The notes below the pieces were generated by a model, which made no database searches, was not told where the DNA came from, and saw nothing but the letters and a program-made list of their open reading frames with translations. Positions 51,730 to 62,736 of a stretch of 64,000 bases of DNA are shown here, in pieces. The DNA comes from Mesostigma viride (lineage: Eukaryota > Streptophyta > Mesostigmatophyceae > Mesostigmatales > Mesostigmataceae), in NCBI GenBank assembly GCA_009746045.1, contig RPFO01000085.1, positions 300,181 through 364,180 of the forward strand. The letters run 5' to 3'. Within the stretch, counting starts at the first letter, position 1; each line of letters begins with the position of its first letter. Made by a program: the position numbers and the translations under genes.

Positions 51730-53626
51730 GCAGCAACCGCAGCAGCAGCAGCAGCAGCAACGACAGCAACAGCAGCAGCAGCAGCAACGACAGCAGCAGC
51801 AGCAGCAGCAACCACAGCAGCAGCAGCAGCAGCAGCAACCCCAGCAACAACGGCAACCCCGGTTGCAGCAACAACAACCCCAGACGAGACCACAATGGCT
51901 ACCATCGGATCATGAGCAGCAGGGAGACGAGAATGAAGATACCCTGCACTACCGCTATCAGCAGTCAGTCACCGGGCGGCCATCGCATCCTTGGGCAGGG
52001 CGGGGGCGGCCCCAGGGACCTCCACCGGGCCCCACACACCGGGGCAGACGCAGAGTGTCCTTCGGCAGCACGTCCCTGTTACCCACGGCGCTCTGGTATT
52101 CGGATGAGGAAGGGGAGATTCCGGGGGCAGATGGCGAGTTCGATGACCTGGAAGGGACTGGCGAGGTTGACGAGGAACCAGTTACGCAGGGCCCGCCCGT
52201 CGGTACTCATAGACCACGGACCAGGCCAGGGGAGGCCAGGAGCAGTGTCACAGCCCGAGACGAGGAGACTCATACGCCCGTCCAGCGCCCGGCACCTCAA
52301 CCGCAGCGCCCACGCCGGGTGCTTGACCGAAGCGTGGTCCCATCGCCTGCGCCTGCTGGCAACCTTAACTTCAGCAGGGTGGCCTTGGATGACCCGGGGT
52401 ACGAACACCCCTCATCCGTACAGGTGTGGCGGACTCATGGTACGCCGCCCAGATCCGGATCTCTCCCCCGGTCGCAGCCCCCCACCTTCGGCGATATCCC
52501 CCACGTAGACGTCGGTGGGCCCATCACCGCCGCGGTAAAGGCCCCACCGATGCCCAATTTCAAGAATGTACCCAAGCTGCACGCGGACATGAAACCGCGC
52601 GAGGTAGAGGAATGGGGACGCATGTGGCAACAGCAGTATACCATCTGGCGCAATCACCACAACTGGCAGCTGGCCACCAGTGATCTGATTCCGCTAGTGG
52701 TTAACTCCTGTATGGACCCCTCGGTGGTGAGCATCTTGAACTGTGAGAGCATCGCGTCCCAGTCATACCCGCAAACCTTGCATGGCGGAGCTGATGGACC
52801 GGGTGCGCCGCAAGCTGGTGCCCCCAGATGCTACACTCCACGAGCGGATCGCCTTCGGCAAGCTGCGCCAGGGGACCACCCCATATCGCGAGTTTCTGTC
52901 TAAATTTGAGTCCAGCGCCGCCTATCTGGCCGACATGACCTGGTATGAGTACAAGATCCGGTTCATCGAGGCACTCTGTCCTGAGCTGCAGGACGAGGTA
53001 TTCAAGCACTACGCTGAGGTCCCTTGGGAGGAGTGGGACATCTTGAATATCCACAGGGATCTCCTACAGGTGGCCGACGTAGTGGCTCGCGGGCCGGTGC
53101 ACCCTCAGTGCGCCGTTTCTTCAGACCAGCTCCCCCGCGACGGGTGAATCAGATGTACTCCACTGAGTTCGCTGGAGAGGAGGAGGACGAGTACCTCGAC
53201 GACCCTGATGAGGGCTACACTGACCAGGGCGTCAACGCGATCGACGCTAGCAAGGCGCGATGCTTCATGTGCAGTGAGGTGGGGCACCTCAAGCGCGACT
53301 GCCCCAAGCTCCGGGGCAAGCACGCCAGTCGTGGGGCAGGAGACGGGGAACCCAGTGTTCGCTTCTCTGGCCCAGCCTTCGGCAGCCGCCCCGACTCCTC
53401 CGGTCCTCGGGACCGACCCCGCAACGCGGGTGAGCGTGCGGCTCGCCTGCAGCACGCCAGACAGGTCCCGACGCAGTACCAGCAGCCGCGACCACCCGCG
53501 ACCAGCTCTACCAAGGGCGTGTTGCGTGCGGTCAACGAGATTGAGGCGCGGCGACAGTCGTCCTCTTCCGACCATACGCATGCAGTGGCGGGCTACGAGT
53601 ATGCCGGACGAGGAGGAGGGGGCTGA
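51407..53626 (+). pseudogene. Ty3/gypsy-type gag, frameshifted
   Basis: From the ATG at 51407 (MPTRYQTRNARETEDELSER) come an acidic region, a long Gln run (about 51697-51870, CAG/CAA repeats) and a Pro/Arg-rich region. The capsid core follows, with PMPNFKNVPKLHADMKPREV and WRNHHNWQLATSDLIPLVVN. A 1-nt shift near 52785 leads to AELMDRVRRKLVPPDATLHE and EFLSKFESSAAYLADMTWYE. Another shift near 53140 leads to an acidic linker, the zinc knuckle CFMCSEVGHLKRDC (about 53260-53304) and a stop near 53624. The order and knuckle fit a gypsy/chromovirus-like Gag. The protein would coat the element RNA; this copy is broken at least twice. Confidence 0.7.
51697..51870 (+). repeat. CAG/CAA polyglutamine tract
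   Basis: It encodes nearly pure Gln with scattered Arg and Pro inside the gypsy gag. In other frames the same bases give poly-Ser and poly-Ala. Confidence 0.9.
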
Positions 53627-53713
53627 CGAAGAGGAGGAGGGGGGGGAAAAGGGCGGGCGGTCGGGCGAGGCGGCCTCCCGTCCCACCGCTCCTCGGGAGT
53701 AGTAGCCCTGCCC

Positions 53714-54431
53714 GTGGGCTTGGGTCCCGGGGTAGGGGATAGGGTAGAAAAATCAGATGGTAGCCCAGACGCGGAGTCAACTAGAGTAGAGGTAGACGTC
53801 AATAACGTGGCCTCAGACGCGTCCACTCAACCGGCGGCGCGTGCATCTCAAGGAGGTTCGCGACATTTGTTTCTTTTCAGCGGAGGGTTACTGGTCCCTC
53901 CCACCGTCCTTGATCCGTATTTGAAGGAGAAAACGATCATGGACGTGAAGTTCCTGGTCGACACCGGCGCCTCCACGTCCTTCATCAACGAGGCCCTGGT
54001 GCGTCGGCTGGGCCTGGTACCACGACCTCACACCACGGCAGTGTATGTCACCTACTCGGACGGCCGGCGGCACCAATTGCCGGGCCTAGCAGACATCAAG
54101 GGTGTGCTGCAGGGCACTGGACCTGGTGGCGACTATTGCGCCGTTGGGCGCTGCCGACATCATCATTGGAGTGGACTGGCTGGACAAGCAGGATGTGGAC
54201 ATCAGTGTGCGCCGGCGGGTAGTTTGGTTTCCGGACGGTTCATTCTGGTGCCCAGACAGCGAGTACAGGGCACAGGCCGCTGAGGTCCATAACATTACAC
54301 ACGAGCGCTCGGCGGACGGGCCTCGACCAGCGTCCCAGATCCTGATGAGTAGCAAGACGCTGGCGCGCCAGCTCCGGAAGGGCAAGGAGTACGCGATGTA
54401 CCGGATAGACCTGGACAGCACTCAGGTCATG
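53714..54431 (+). pseudogene. Ty3/gypsy-type aspartic protease, truncated before RT
   Basis: The frame reads MDVKFLVDTGASTSFINEAL, with the catalytic Asp at 53960-53962 in the canonical DTGAS. After a 1-nt shift near 54130 it continues PLGAADIIIGVDWLDKQDVD, the second conserved protease motif (IIGxDWL). It then runs through RRRVVWFPDGSFWCPDSEYR into RKGKEYAMYRIDLDSTQVM, where it passes into LTR A at 54432. RT, RNase H and integrase are missing, so the element has a large internal deletion. The protease would cut the Gag-Pol polyprotein. Confidence 0.7.
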
Positions 54432-54859
54432 CTTAACCTGTGGTCTGTTGGTACCGCAGGCTTAGTCCTGGACTACTGGGTGCAGACGCAATAATGACTG
54501 TGGACTGTACTCTGTGGTCACTGCGCCTGTATGGCAGACCTACTGTATAGGATCTGGACGCTGTACAGGTTGTTAATACTGTACCGGGGGTGTTAATACT
54601 GAGCAGGCCTACGAGGCTGCTCAGGCCTAGCAAAGCACAGTGCACAAGTATATAAAGAATAGGCCAGTGCCAACTGGTTAGATCTCTTGCGAGCCCGCCT
54701 CACGTGTGTTGCCTTGACTTGGCAAACTCGTGTCTAAGCACTCCCGTGCACGAGTGCTGTAAGCCTATATTTTTAACCAAGCTCCATTCCAACCATTCTC
54801 ATGATGAATCTATCCGCGCGCATTGGAATCTATCTATCCCTACACATTGCGCTTTAACT
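54432..54859 (+). mobile_element. LTR of family A, solo or terminal
   Basis: It starts CTTAACCTGTGGTCTG and ends GCGCTTTAACT. A TATATAAAG box lies at 54649-54657. The first 270 bp match 6421-6716. From CTCACGTGTGTTGCCTTGAC on, it matches the 3' part of LTR B at 25387-25428. So A and B share their 3' module but not their U3. Confidence 0.6.
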
Positions 54860-55522
54860 CGCTGGTCCACTACATCTACACAAAGGATATAAGGACCACT
54901 ACTAAAGTATGCTGTCACGGCCCAACAGCACCGAACTACAGTACTACACGATTTCCACGCCACAGGCCCGGGTAACCACCGGCCAAATGTACTAACTACA
55001 CGTAAGCGTAGGAAAGCCCACAGTCGTAACAACTGACTGTTACGGAATAACTGAGGCCACTGAAACGTAAGATGACTACATTCACGGCGCAACTAGTACA
55101 GATTGTTACTACGTGCCGTAACACATGGGGGCCCTAGGCCTCTCCGCGATTTGGAAAAAGATGATGGACAAGGCCAAGTGGGCCCAGGTGATAGAGGACA
55201 ACAACCCTCCTGCAGTGGGGAAGCCGCGCGTTTGCACACGTGGGCGGCATGCTAGACAAGACCCCTCATGTCGCGAGCACCATAGATATATAGAATAGGA
55301 TTGTTTTGTAGATAGCCTGTACATACATAGCTTAGACCGATAGGATTGCGTGTACCCATCCATCCATCCATCGGGGTTCATGCTCCGTGACTCCCCAACG
55401 GGAGCACGAGTTTAAACAATTAATTAATAAATTGCGCCGCAGGGCCTGGTATTGGCGTAAAGCGTGCCAGGCGAGGGAGATACAGTGGTCCACATCAGCC
55501 TCGCAGCTGGGGATCGAGTAAG
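54860..55522. other. Stretch without a clear gene
   Basis: A short plus frame at about 55123-55296 (MGALGLSAIWKKMMDKAKWA) could be a remnant of a retroelement or a chance ORF. There is a CATC repeat at 55357-55372. Nothing else was recognised. Confidence 0.3.
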
Positions 55523-55786
55523 CTACCCAGCTAGCAACTTGACGCGGTCCCGGCCCTGGACTCCAGAGTCATCGAGGAGAAAGAGGTCCGGCGGTGGCTG
55601 AGTGAGCCCAACCGCCAGGGCCTCGGTCTTCTTGCTGACCTCGAGCCCCACCACACGGGCCTCGATTGCGAGGCAGTCAAGCCGTGTCTGCACGTGCTCA
55701 GTGTCCTCGAAGAGGGTGGTGTCGTCTGCATAGATGATGTCCGCTAGCCGAATCTCCGTGTCCGCTCCGCCATGCCAGAAATGGTT
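55523..55786 (-). pseudogene. Non-LTR reverse transcriptase fragment with YADD
   Basis: The minus frame reads IRLADIIYADDTTLFEDTEH and LEVSKKTEALAVGL and stops at 55523-55525. YADD with the following KK motif is RT motif C and D of LINE-type elements. This fragment differs from the RT at 60-61 kb (which has YLDD), so it belongs to another family. It is cut upstream by the TA-rich target of a later LINE insertion. Confidence 0.65.
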
Positions 55787-55799
55787 GGCGTATATATTG

Positions 55800-56342
55800 G
55801 CGTATATATATTAAAAATATAATTACTTACAGCAGAGTGAAATCACTCAAACCAAAGCAAACGCCCAGCTATAAACCTATATACAGAGCCATGTCAAAGC
55901 TCTATACTACGAAGTACGATAAGACCAATGGAAACGCCTAACGGGAGGAACCTAATAGCCCTGCTGCACCGCAAAATCAGCCCGCGTACGGCGGAGCATG
56001 ATGTCCGCCATGGCCCGAGTCAGCGCCACCGACAAGCGCTGACGCCAATATGACGTCCAGGTCCGCGCCGACCATGGGGCCCGCTGGCCCTCCAGGTCCA
56101 GCCGGTCCTCCCGGAGCCGGCAACACTCCTTGAAGAAGGCGGAGGTCAGGGGCCCCATGGCCCCAAACTCCTCCAGGACAAAGGGCACCACACGATGGTG
56201 CCCGACGTCGCCGTAGGCCAGGAGCTTGGCCCGCTCCGCCCGGTCCGCCGTGTAACCTGCCGTGAGGGAGGCCCCAGCCACGTGGCTAAGAGCCAAGGGC
56301 CGCGCCACCGAAACGTCAATAAGCAGATGCCGGCCACCCCCC
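55800..56342 (-). mobile_element. LINE copy 1, 5'-truncated, with 13-bp target duplication
   Basis: The copy covers the last 115 or so codons (GGGRHLLIDVSVARPLALSH to ADFAVQQGY) and a 3' tail that ends TTTAATATATATACGC. GGCGTATATATTG stands on both sides (55787-55799, 56343-56355). The 3' end is identical in copies 2 and 3 and has no poly-A tail. Confidence 0.85.
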
Positions 56343-56509
56343 GGCGTATATATTGTCATGGGCCCCCCTTTTGTCCTGGCGCCCAGTCACTATCCGGTGG
56401 AACTGCGACACCAGTTGTTTGCCCCTCAACCTCTTGTTCCCGCTGGGCGGCCCTGTGGTAGCTGCGGGTAGGCCTTGGACCCCACTGGGACCCACTACTA
56501 CCTGTCATC

Positions 56510-58061
56510 CATGTTGGTCTGTACGGCAGTACGGGGTACTCGGTAAAACCCTTGCGTACTGTAAAAATACAGGTATTTTTGCGAGGGGTCAAAAATACGC
56601 GAAAAAACACGCAGTACGGCATACGGGGTATTTTTGAAATTGTGCTAAAAAAGTACGGGGTATTATTGAGGCCAAGGCTGAAAGTACGGGGTATTCTAAG
56701 GATGTGTGGCCCTGCATCCAACAAATGTTACTATGTACTATGCTCTCTGCTATTCATTAATGAGCATAATGGCAGTGACTTGCCACCTGCCACACTTAGA
56801 TCGACATTTGAATACATCCTTCAAGTACATTTGTATATTGTGGACACGCAAACTATTGACCATCTAACACCGGTCTCTTTTATTACAATGCATTATTGAA
56901 AACATAATACATGATTGAATGGTATAATGCACCCAGAGCTCTGGCAGCCTCGATGCAGAGGATGTCATAGCACTATAGATGGCAGCTTCGCTGCACAATG
57001 ACAACAAGTGCATGCCACGAATCCCTAAGAAATAAAATAATTGGCAATGAACCCAGAATTGACCTTCACTGCTGCGGCAGGTCCATACTTTGCCACTGCC
57101 GCGATCATGTTCTTGTACGAGGCGCTGGCGGCGACGTGAAACGGAATGCCATTCTCGTAAAAGAAAGAGGCCTGGGCAAGGCGGACTTCCTGGAGCTGCG
57201 CATTGGAAAAGCACTGTGGAATCGTCTTCTGCACTGCCTTGCCAGAGCCACAAGGGCCAGCACCCGGGGCAGCGGCAGGCAGAAGGGCCTTGGCAATGCG
57301 GGCACCGAGCACTGCCTTTTGCTCCTTCTTTTCCAACCGGGCTGCCTCAGCCGCCTGAAGCCTCCCGATCAGGCCTTCTAGATTCCTAGACTGCTGGCAA
57401 AATGTGGCTTCCTTGTTGGGGATGTGGCCGAGATGGCCGACAGCGCAATCCTTGCTAAAGTTGCCAGGCCTGCCGAACTTGTAATCGCACAGCTTGCACG
57501 CCTGGCCACCTCTGGCCGACTACCACGTCTTCCCCACTCACGGTCTTTTCCACCTCGTCAATCAGGTGGAGGTATTGATACTCCTCTCCCCTTTTGACGA
57601 CTGGAACTCTAGGCATGGTCGCCTCTTTTAGGATTGCCTAGCGCACAATACATGAACCGGCGCACCCGGCACCCTCTATTTGCTTTAATTGCGTCTTCAC
57701 TCTTCTGCGTCTTTCTGGAAGTGCACCCGTCCCTAAACCTTATGATTCTGCCATGCATATGCTCTGTCCACTCGCAGCTTTTCTCCCGTGCAATAAAAAA
57801 TCCTGTCAAACAATGTAGAAAGGCACACCGTCACGCGTGTACTAGCAAGTAGCTATGCACTCGCTGCAATTTCAGCAATTTCAGTACCACTGACAGGTCT
57901 GGGCCTCTCCCCACCGCGTGACACGTCCGCGACCTCCAAAATCGGCTAAGTCGGCCAAAGTGAAAAACAGTGAAAATCGTACGGCGTACGCGGTCGAAAG
58001 CGTCAGTACTGTGGAATACGGCGTATTTTCATACCAGAGGTGCCGTACGAACCAACACGGC
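56510..58061 (-). mobile_element. hAT element 3 (1.55 kb)
   Basis: The left end CATGTTGGTCTGTACGGC and the right end GCCGTACGAACCAACACGGC are imperfect inverted repeats. CTGTCATC (56502-56509) and CTGTCATG (58062-58069) form a 7/8 target duplication. GTACGGGGTATT repeats lie near the left end. Removing the element joins the LINE frame at the conserved C-M-G-G-Q-Q. The family is related to hAT 1 and 2 (shared GTTGGT(C/T) and GTACGGC termini with hAT 1). Confidence 0.75.
57025..57615 (-). pseudogene. hAT transposase N-terminal fragment, third copy
   Basis: From the ATG at 57615 (MPRVPVVKRGEEYQYLHLID) a 1-nt shift near 57515 leads to CKLCDYKFGRPGNFSKDCAV, with HLGH as the finger's histidines. 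The frame then covers a Lys/Ala-rich stretch and LAQASFFYENGIPFHVAASA to the stop near 57025. As in the other two hAT elements, only the BED finger and the first part of the transposase body remain. Confidence 0.6.
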
Positions 58062-58631
58062 CTGTCATGCATGGGTGGCCAGCAGATTATCAGAATTGGT
58101 ACTTGTACTTGCACACTGTTCTCCTGAAGGTGGTGCTCGCCATGGTCCGGTCCGTTTTCCCCCTCGCGAACATCCGGTCTGAGGATACGGACGGCGCGGC
58201 TTTCTACTCCCCAAACCACCGACCTGACATCGTGCATGGTTCTGGACTTTGAGGGAGGCGGCCGGCACTTGCTCATTGATGTTTCTGTGGCTCGCCCCTT
58301 GGCTCTTAGCCATGGGGTTGGTGCATCCCAGGCGGCGGGCTACACGGAGAATCGGGCTGAGCGGGCCAAGCTCACAGCCAATGGGGACGTCGGGCACCAC
58401 CGTGTGGTGCCCTTTGTCTTGGAGGAGTTCGGGGCCATGGGGACCCTGACCGCCGGCTTCTTTAAGGAGTGCTGCCGGCTCCGGGAGGACCGCCTGGACC
58501 TGGAGGGCCAGCGGGCCCTTTGGTCAGCGCGGACCTGGACATCGTATTGGCGTCAATGCCTTTCGGTAGCGATTACCCGGGCTACGGCTGACATCTTGCT
58601 CCGCCATGTGAACACGAGCTGACTTTGCGGC

Positions 58632-61363
58632 GCGTATATATATTAAAAATATAATTACTTACAGCAGAGTGAAATCACTCAAACCAAAGCAAACGCCCAG
58701 CTATAAACCTATATACAGAGCCATGTCAAAGCTCTATACTACGATAAGACCAATGCAAACGCCTATAACGGGAGGAACCTAATAGCCCTGCTGCACCGCA
58801 AAATCAGCCCGCGTACGGCGGAGCATGATGTCAGCCATGGCCCGAGTCAGCGCCACCGACAAGCGCTGACGCCAATATGACGTCCAGGTCCGCGCCGACC
58901 ATGGGGCCCGCTGGCCCTCCAGGTCCAGCCGGTCCTCCCGGAGCCGGCAACACTCCTTGAAGAAGGCGGAGGTCAGGGGCCCCATGGCCCCAAACTCCTC
59001 CAGGACAAAGGGCACCACACGATGGTGCCCGACGTCGCCGTAGGCCAGGAGCTTGGCCCGCTCCGCCCGGTCCGCCGTGTAACCTGCCGTGAGGGAGGCC
59101 CCAGCCACGTGGCTAAGAGCCAAGGGCCGCGCCACCGAAACGTCAATAAGCAGATGCCGGCCACCCCCCTCAAAGTCCAGCACCACGATGTCAGGCCGGT
59201 GGTTGGGGGAATAGAAGGCAGCGCCATCCGCATCCTCGGACCGGATGTTCGCGTGGGGGAAAACCGACCGAATCATGGCGAGCACCACCGTCAGGAGGAC
59301 AGTGTGCAAATACAAATACCAATTCTGATTCTGTTGGCCCCCCATGCAGGCAAGGTAGTGAGTCCCCGTGGGATCCAGCGGCTGCCCACAGCTACCACAA
59401 GGCCGCCCGGCCGGAACACGGAGGCTGCGGGGCAAATAGCTGGTGCCGGAGCGCCACCGAGTAGTGGCTGGGAGCCAAGGCGAATGGGGGGGCCATGGGA
59501 AGAGCACGAAGGTACGCCGAGCCCACACTCCGCAAGGAAAGCGAGAACAGCCACGCACGTCCCTGGGCGTTGAGGTCCGCGAAAAGAGCAATCCAATCAG
59601 CCGTGTGCAGAATACCCGCGTAGGTTTTCTGGTGTTTATCGATGACGCGAGCAGGGAATGCGGCGGGAGATTGAACGGAGGCGACCGAGGGAGTGCCGCG
59701 AGGGAGGTGGCGCTGTACCGCCTGAGCGGCACGGACGGGAGAACAGGCCTGCTGGATCTCAGCATAGGCCTCCTGGATGGCGGTGACGAAGGGCAAAGGG
59801 CTGCTGGGGTCCAGGAGGTCAGGCGCTGCCGGTTGCCAAAAGGGGCAGGAGCCGGCAGCTTTCCGCCCACGACTGAGCGACGGAGCCCAAAAATGCTGCC
59901 GGGGCCAGCCGGGCGGCACGAGTCAGACCGCAGCCACCCATCCGTGCAGGCAGGGAGGCAATGCGAATAGCATGTGGCGGGAGGTCGGGGCCCGGGACCA
60001 GCTGCGCCAAGGCCGACTGGATGCGTTCGTCGTGGCCCTCGGCAGCCAGCCGGACCTGAGCCGGAAGAGCGCCCCGGAGCCAGTGAACGACGCGAGGGTG
60101 AGCGCAAAACCACAGAAGCAGACCCTTGGTCTGCGAATCATGAAGGCGCGCAATCAAGGGCAGTACCTCAGTGCGTGCCTCGAGGGCGGCCCGCAGAGCA
60201 TCGATGACAAACGCGGGGTCGCCAACCGGAACGCCGAGGACATCCAACCCATGGAGGCGCTCGTCCCGGCCCAAGAGCTGGGGCGGAAAGCCGGAGCAAT
60301 CACCTTGGGGCGAGTACACCGCGCACTTGGCCAGGGTCAACTGGAGGTTGATGTCGGCCACCGCGGTCTGCAGTGCCAGCAGAGCCGCGGTGGTGTCCGG
60401 CACAGGGCCCAGAAGGTAGATATCATCCAAGTAGGCCTGAATAGCGACCGCCGGGTGGGCAGCATGGACCGCTTGGAGGCAACCCTGGAGGGGGGCGGCA
60501 AAGTACAGGGGTCCCAGGGGGTCCCCTTGCTGGGTGCCCGACCGCGACAGCAGGCCGCCGCGAGTGCCGTCATCCATGATGTGAACAAGTTGGCCGGGCT
60601 GGCCGTAGCACACGGCTGTCCAAGCGTACAAGTCCTCGAAGGACTCCATGACGGCCGCAAACATGCTGGCGCGGGACAGACTGTTGAACGCGTTGTGGCA
60701 GTCGACCTTGACGACAGCGTGGGTGGGGTGGGCCTCGAGGTAGGCCTGCACCGAATGGATGAGGATATCCGCCCCGCCTGGAGTCGTCACCCCCAGCTGG
60801 GCCGCCACCGAGGTCTCACCCGCTGCGAGGGGCGGGCAGAAAAAGGCACGGAGCTCGGGCGCCTTTTGGCGGCAGATCACTTTGCCCACGAGCTTGCGGA
60901 GCACCTCACCGCAGGCGATCGGGCGCACCTTGCCCTCGGGGGGGGCAAGACACCCTTGAGCAGAGCGAGGAGGCGAGCGCCCGCTAACCACTCGCGCGCA
61001 GCGGGAGGAACGCGACCAGCCGCCAGGTCAATGAGGGTGTCAAAGAGAATGTCCTCGCCCCCATGCCCCATGCACCAGGACCTCCAAGTGCTCGTAGCGC
61101 CAGCCCGACGGCTCGGTAGAGGAAGCCCGCGGGACCGCACGCATCACCTCCAGGAAGCAGTCGCGGTCCAGCCGGAGGGGGGCCGGCAGGGGGTCCGGCA
61201 CGGGCAGCTGGAATCCGGGCTCCGCAGGGTGAAGAGCCTCCAAGGCCGCCAGGGTAGCCGCATTGGCGGCCGGGGCCAGCTTGGCCATTTCCAAGCGGGT
61301 CATGGCCCGGCTGAGCTGCCCCTCGCGGACGAGGCGGATGACGTCGGCGGCCACCCGCTCGAA
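58632..61363 (-). mobile_element. LINE copy 2, 5'-truncated, 2.7 kb
   Basis: Its 3' end is the TA-rich TTTAATATATATACGC shared by all copies. It extends upstream through endonuclease and RT to FERVAADVIRLVREG (61363), where it is truncated in a TA run. Compared with copy 3 it has two extra single bases (near 59418 and 59832). Confidence 0.85.
58779..61363 (-). pseudogene. LINE ORF: reverse transcriptase plus restriction-like endonuclease (copy 2)
   Basis: RT part (about 60991-59830): VRPIACGEVLRKLVGKVI, motif A VKVDCHNAFNSLSR, motif B GTQQGDPLGPLYFA, motif C AYLDDIYLLGP, motif D LTLAKCAVYSP. A SGWRYEHLEVLV motif lies upstream (about 61085). C-terminal part: a CCHC zinc motif CGSCGQPLDPTGTHYLAC, then RPDIVVLDFEGGG and LLIDVSVARPL. 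These fit the PD-(D/E)xK endonuclease of R2/R4-type LINEs. No N-terminal AP endonuclease is seen. The ORF is broken by frameshifts near 60945 (a C8 run), 59832 and 59418. Confidence 0.75.
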
Positions 61364-61371
61364 TATATATC

Positions 61372-62514
61372 ACCCGCGCCGCCCGCCTCGCCCCCGCCGC
61401 CTTCCTTGGCTCTGTTGCTCAGGCCTGGGCGGAGATCCGCCGGTTGGTCCCCAGCGCCGTCAGCGCCATTCCCGACTTGGTCACCCCATCCCCCTTCCCC
61501 TTTGTGCAGGCTGTGCAGGATTCTTACCTCGGGATCCAGCAGGCTTGCGACCTCGTCCGCCCCGCTCAGGCCGTCCACCGTCGCCTGCCCCGGGGCACGC
61601 CCGGCGTGTCCACTGTCGTCAGTCCTAGTGTCTTCCCTGCCTGCGTTCATGAAAAACAACAAAAGACCTACGCGGGTATACTACACTGTGCCGACTGGAT
61701 GGGTCTGCATGCGAGCTTGAACGATCAGGGGAAGGCTTGGCTTCACTCCGTTTCCCTTGAGGGGAGCGTGGGGTCCGCATTCCTGCGCGCCCTCCCCATG
61801 AGCCCTTTGTTCACACTGGTTCCGGCCCTTTACGCCATCGCTCTCCGCCACCAGCTCTTTGCCCCGCAACCTCTCATCACGGCGGGTGCGTCCTGCGGCA
61901 GCTGCGGGCTTGCTCTGGATACTACTGGGACGCACTACATCGCGTGCATGGGTGGCCAGCAGAACCAGAACTGGTTCCTCTATCTCCATACCGCTCTCCT
62001 CCGGGTGGTGTGTGCCATGGTTCGGTCGGTCTTTCCCCACTCCACCATCAAGTGCGAGGACGCGGATGGGGCCGCCCTCTACTCACCCAACCATCGCCCC
62101 GACATTACCGTGCTTGACTACGACGGGCAGGGTTGCCACCTGCTCATCGATGTCTCCGTGGCTCGGCCGCTTTCCGGTCGCCACATCCTCCGGGCGGCTG
62201 TGGATGCCGGCGCTGCTGCCGCTGTGGCTGAGCGCGACAAGTTTGCCTCCTACGGCAATGTGGGGCCCCACCGGGTCATCCCCTTTGTCCTTGAGGAGTT
62301 CGGGGCCATGGGCCCCAAGACAGCGGAGTTTTTCCACGAGTGCTGCCAGCGCCGTGAAGACCGCCTCGACCTCGAGGGTCAGACCGCCCCGTGGTCGGCC
62401 CGCACGTGGTCCTCGTATTGGCGGCAGCGTCTGTCACTCGCCCTCACTCGCACCGTGGCTGATGTGTTATTCCGCCGCACCCGGGCCGACTTTGTCGCGA
62501 CCCATGCGGTCTAG
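61372..62514 (+). CDS. C-terminal part of a LINE ORF with endonuclease domain (sister family)
   Basis: The frame is open from the truncation point (TRAARLAPAAFLGSVAQAWA) to the stop at 62512-62514, 380 codons without break. It has the same domain layout as copies 2 and 3: a connection region, zinc motif CGSCGLALDTTGTHYIAC, NHRPDITVLDYDGQGCHLLI-DVSVARPL, and a conserved end (WSARTWSSYWRQRLSLALTR). The many silent-looking differences with a conserved frame suggest that the family was selected for function. RT is missing in this copy. Confidence 0.75.
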   Translation, partial: TRAARLAPAAFLGSVAQAWAEIRRLVPSAVSAIPDLVTPSPFPFVQAVQDSYLGIQQACDLVRPAQAVHRRLPRGTPGVSTVVSPSVFPACVHEKQQKTYAGILHCADWMGLHASLNDQGKAWLHSVSLEGSVGSAFLRALPMSPLFTLVPALYAIALRHQLFAPQPLITAGASCGSCGLALDTTGTHYIACMGGQQNQNWFLYLHTALLRVVCAMVRSVFPHSTIKCEDADGAALYSPNHRPDITVLDYDGQGCHLLIDVSVARPLSGRHILRAAVDAGAAAAVAERDKFASYGNVGPHRVIPFVLEEFGAMGPKTAEFFHECCQRREDRLDLEGQTAPWSARTWSSYWRQRLSLALTRTVADVLFRRTRADFVATHAV

Positions 62515-62721
62515 ATCCCTTCCAGGCCTGCATGGTGGGCCGGCAGCGCTGTTGCTGCGTGTAGTTTTGTGATGTATAGTTAGTTGTACCTTGTGCCGCT
62601 GGCGTGATCCTTGGATGTCTGTGTCAGATTACTATTAATTTCTTCAGGGTTATTCTCCCAGTTATCGGGTTTTTCCTTATGTTGCATGCCTATCTCACCT
62701 CCGTAATCTATCATTCTCAAT
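61372..62721 (+). mobile_element. Plus-strand LINE of a sister family, 11-bp target duplication
   Basis: GAATATATATC stands at both ends (61361-61371 and 62722-62732). The element is 5'-truncated in the ORF and has a 200-bp 3' tail unlike that of copies 1-3. Before it came in, copies 2 and 3 lay next to each other across a palindrome, GCTCGAATATATATCGAGC. Confidence 0.85.
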
Positions 62722-62736
62722 GAATATATATCGAGC

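Larger units (their letters stand above)
56356..58631 (+). mobile_element. Plus-strand LINE fragment, split by hAT element 3
   Basis: It starts inside the ORF (FVLAPSHYPVELRHQLFAPQ), reaches the CGSCG zinc motif and PTGTHYYLS at 56509, and resumes behind the hAT insertion at 58062 (CMGGQQ). The frame then has several shifts but keeps DFEGGGRHLLIDVSVARPLA (about 58244-58303) and ends near 58620 against copy 2. It is more diverged than copies 1-3 are from each other. Confidence 0.7.

Noticed and set aside
51609-51905. Poly-Ala, poly-Val and poly-Leu ORFs opposite the gypsy gag
   Set aside because: Shadow frames of the CAG/CAA tract.
59022-59573. Plus-strand ORFs opposite the LINE copies (also 63125-63541 and 59777-61720)
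   Set aside because: They mirror the minus-strand endonuclease/RT gene; they have no motif of their own and appear in each copy only because the GC-rich third positions keep the opposite frame open.
58632-61371. Target duplication for LINE copy 2
   Set aside because: The left flank (TTTGCGGC) and right flank (GAATATATATC) do not match; later insertions may have removed it.
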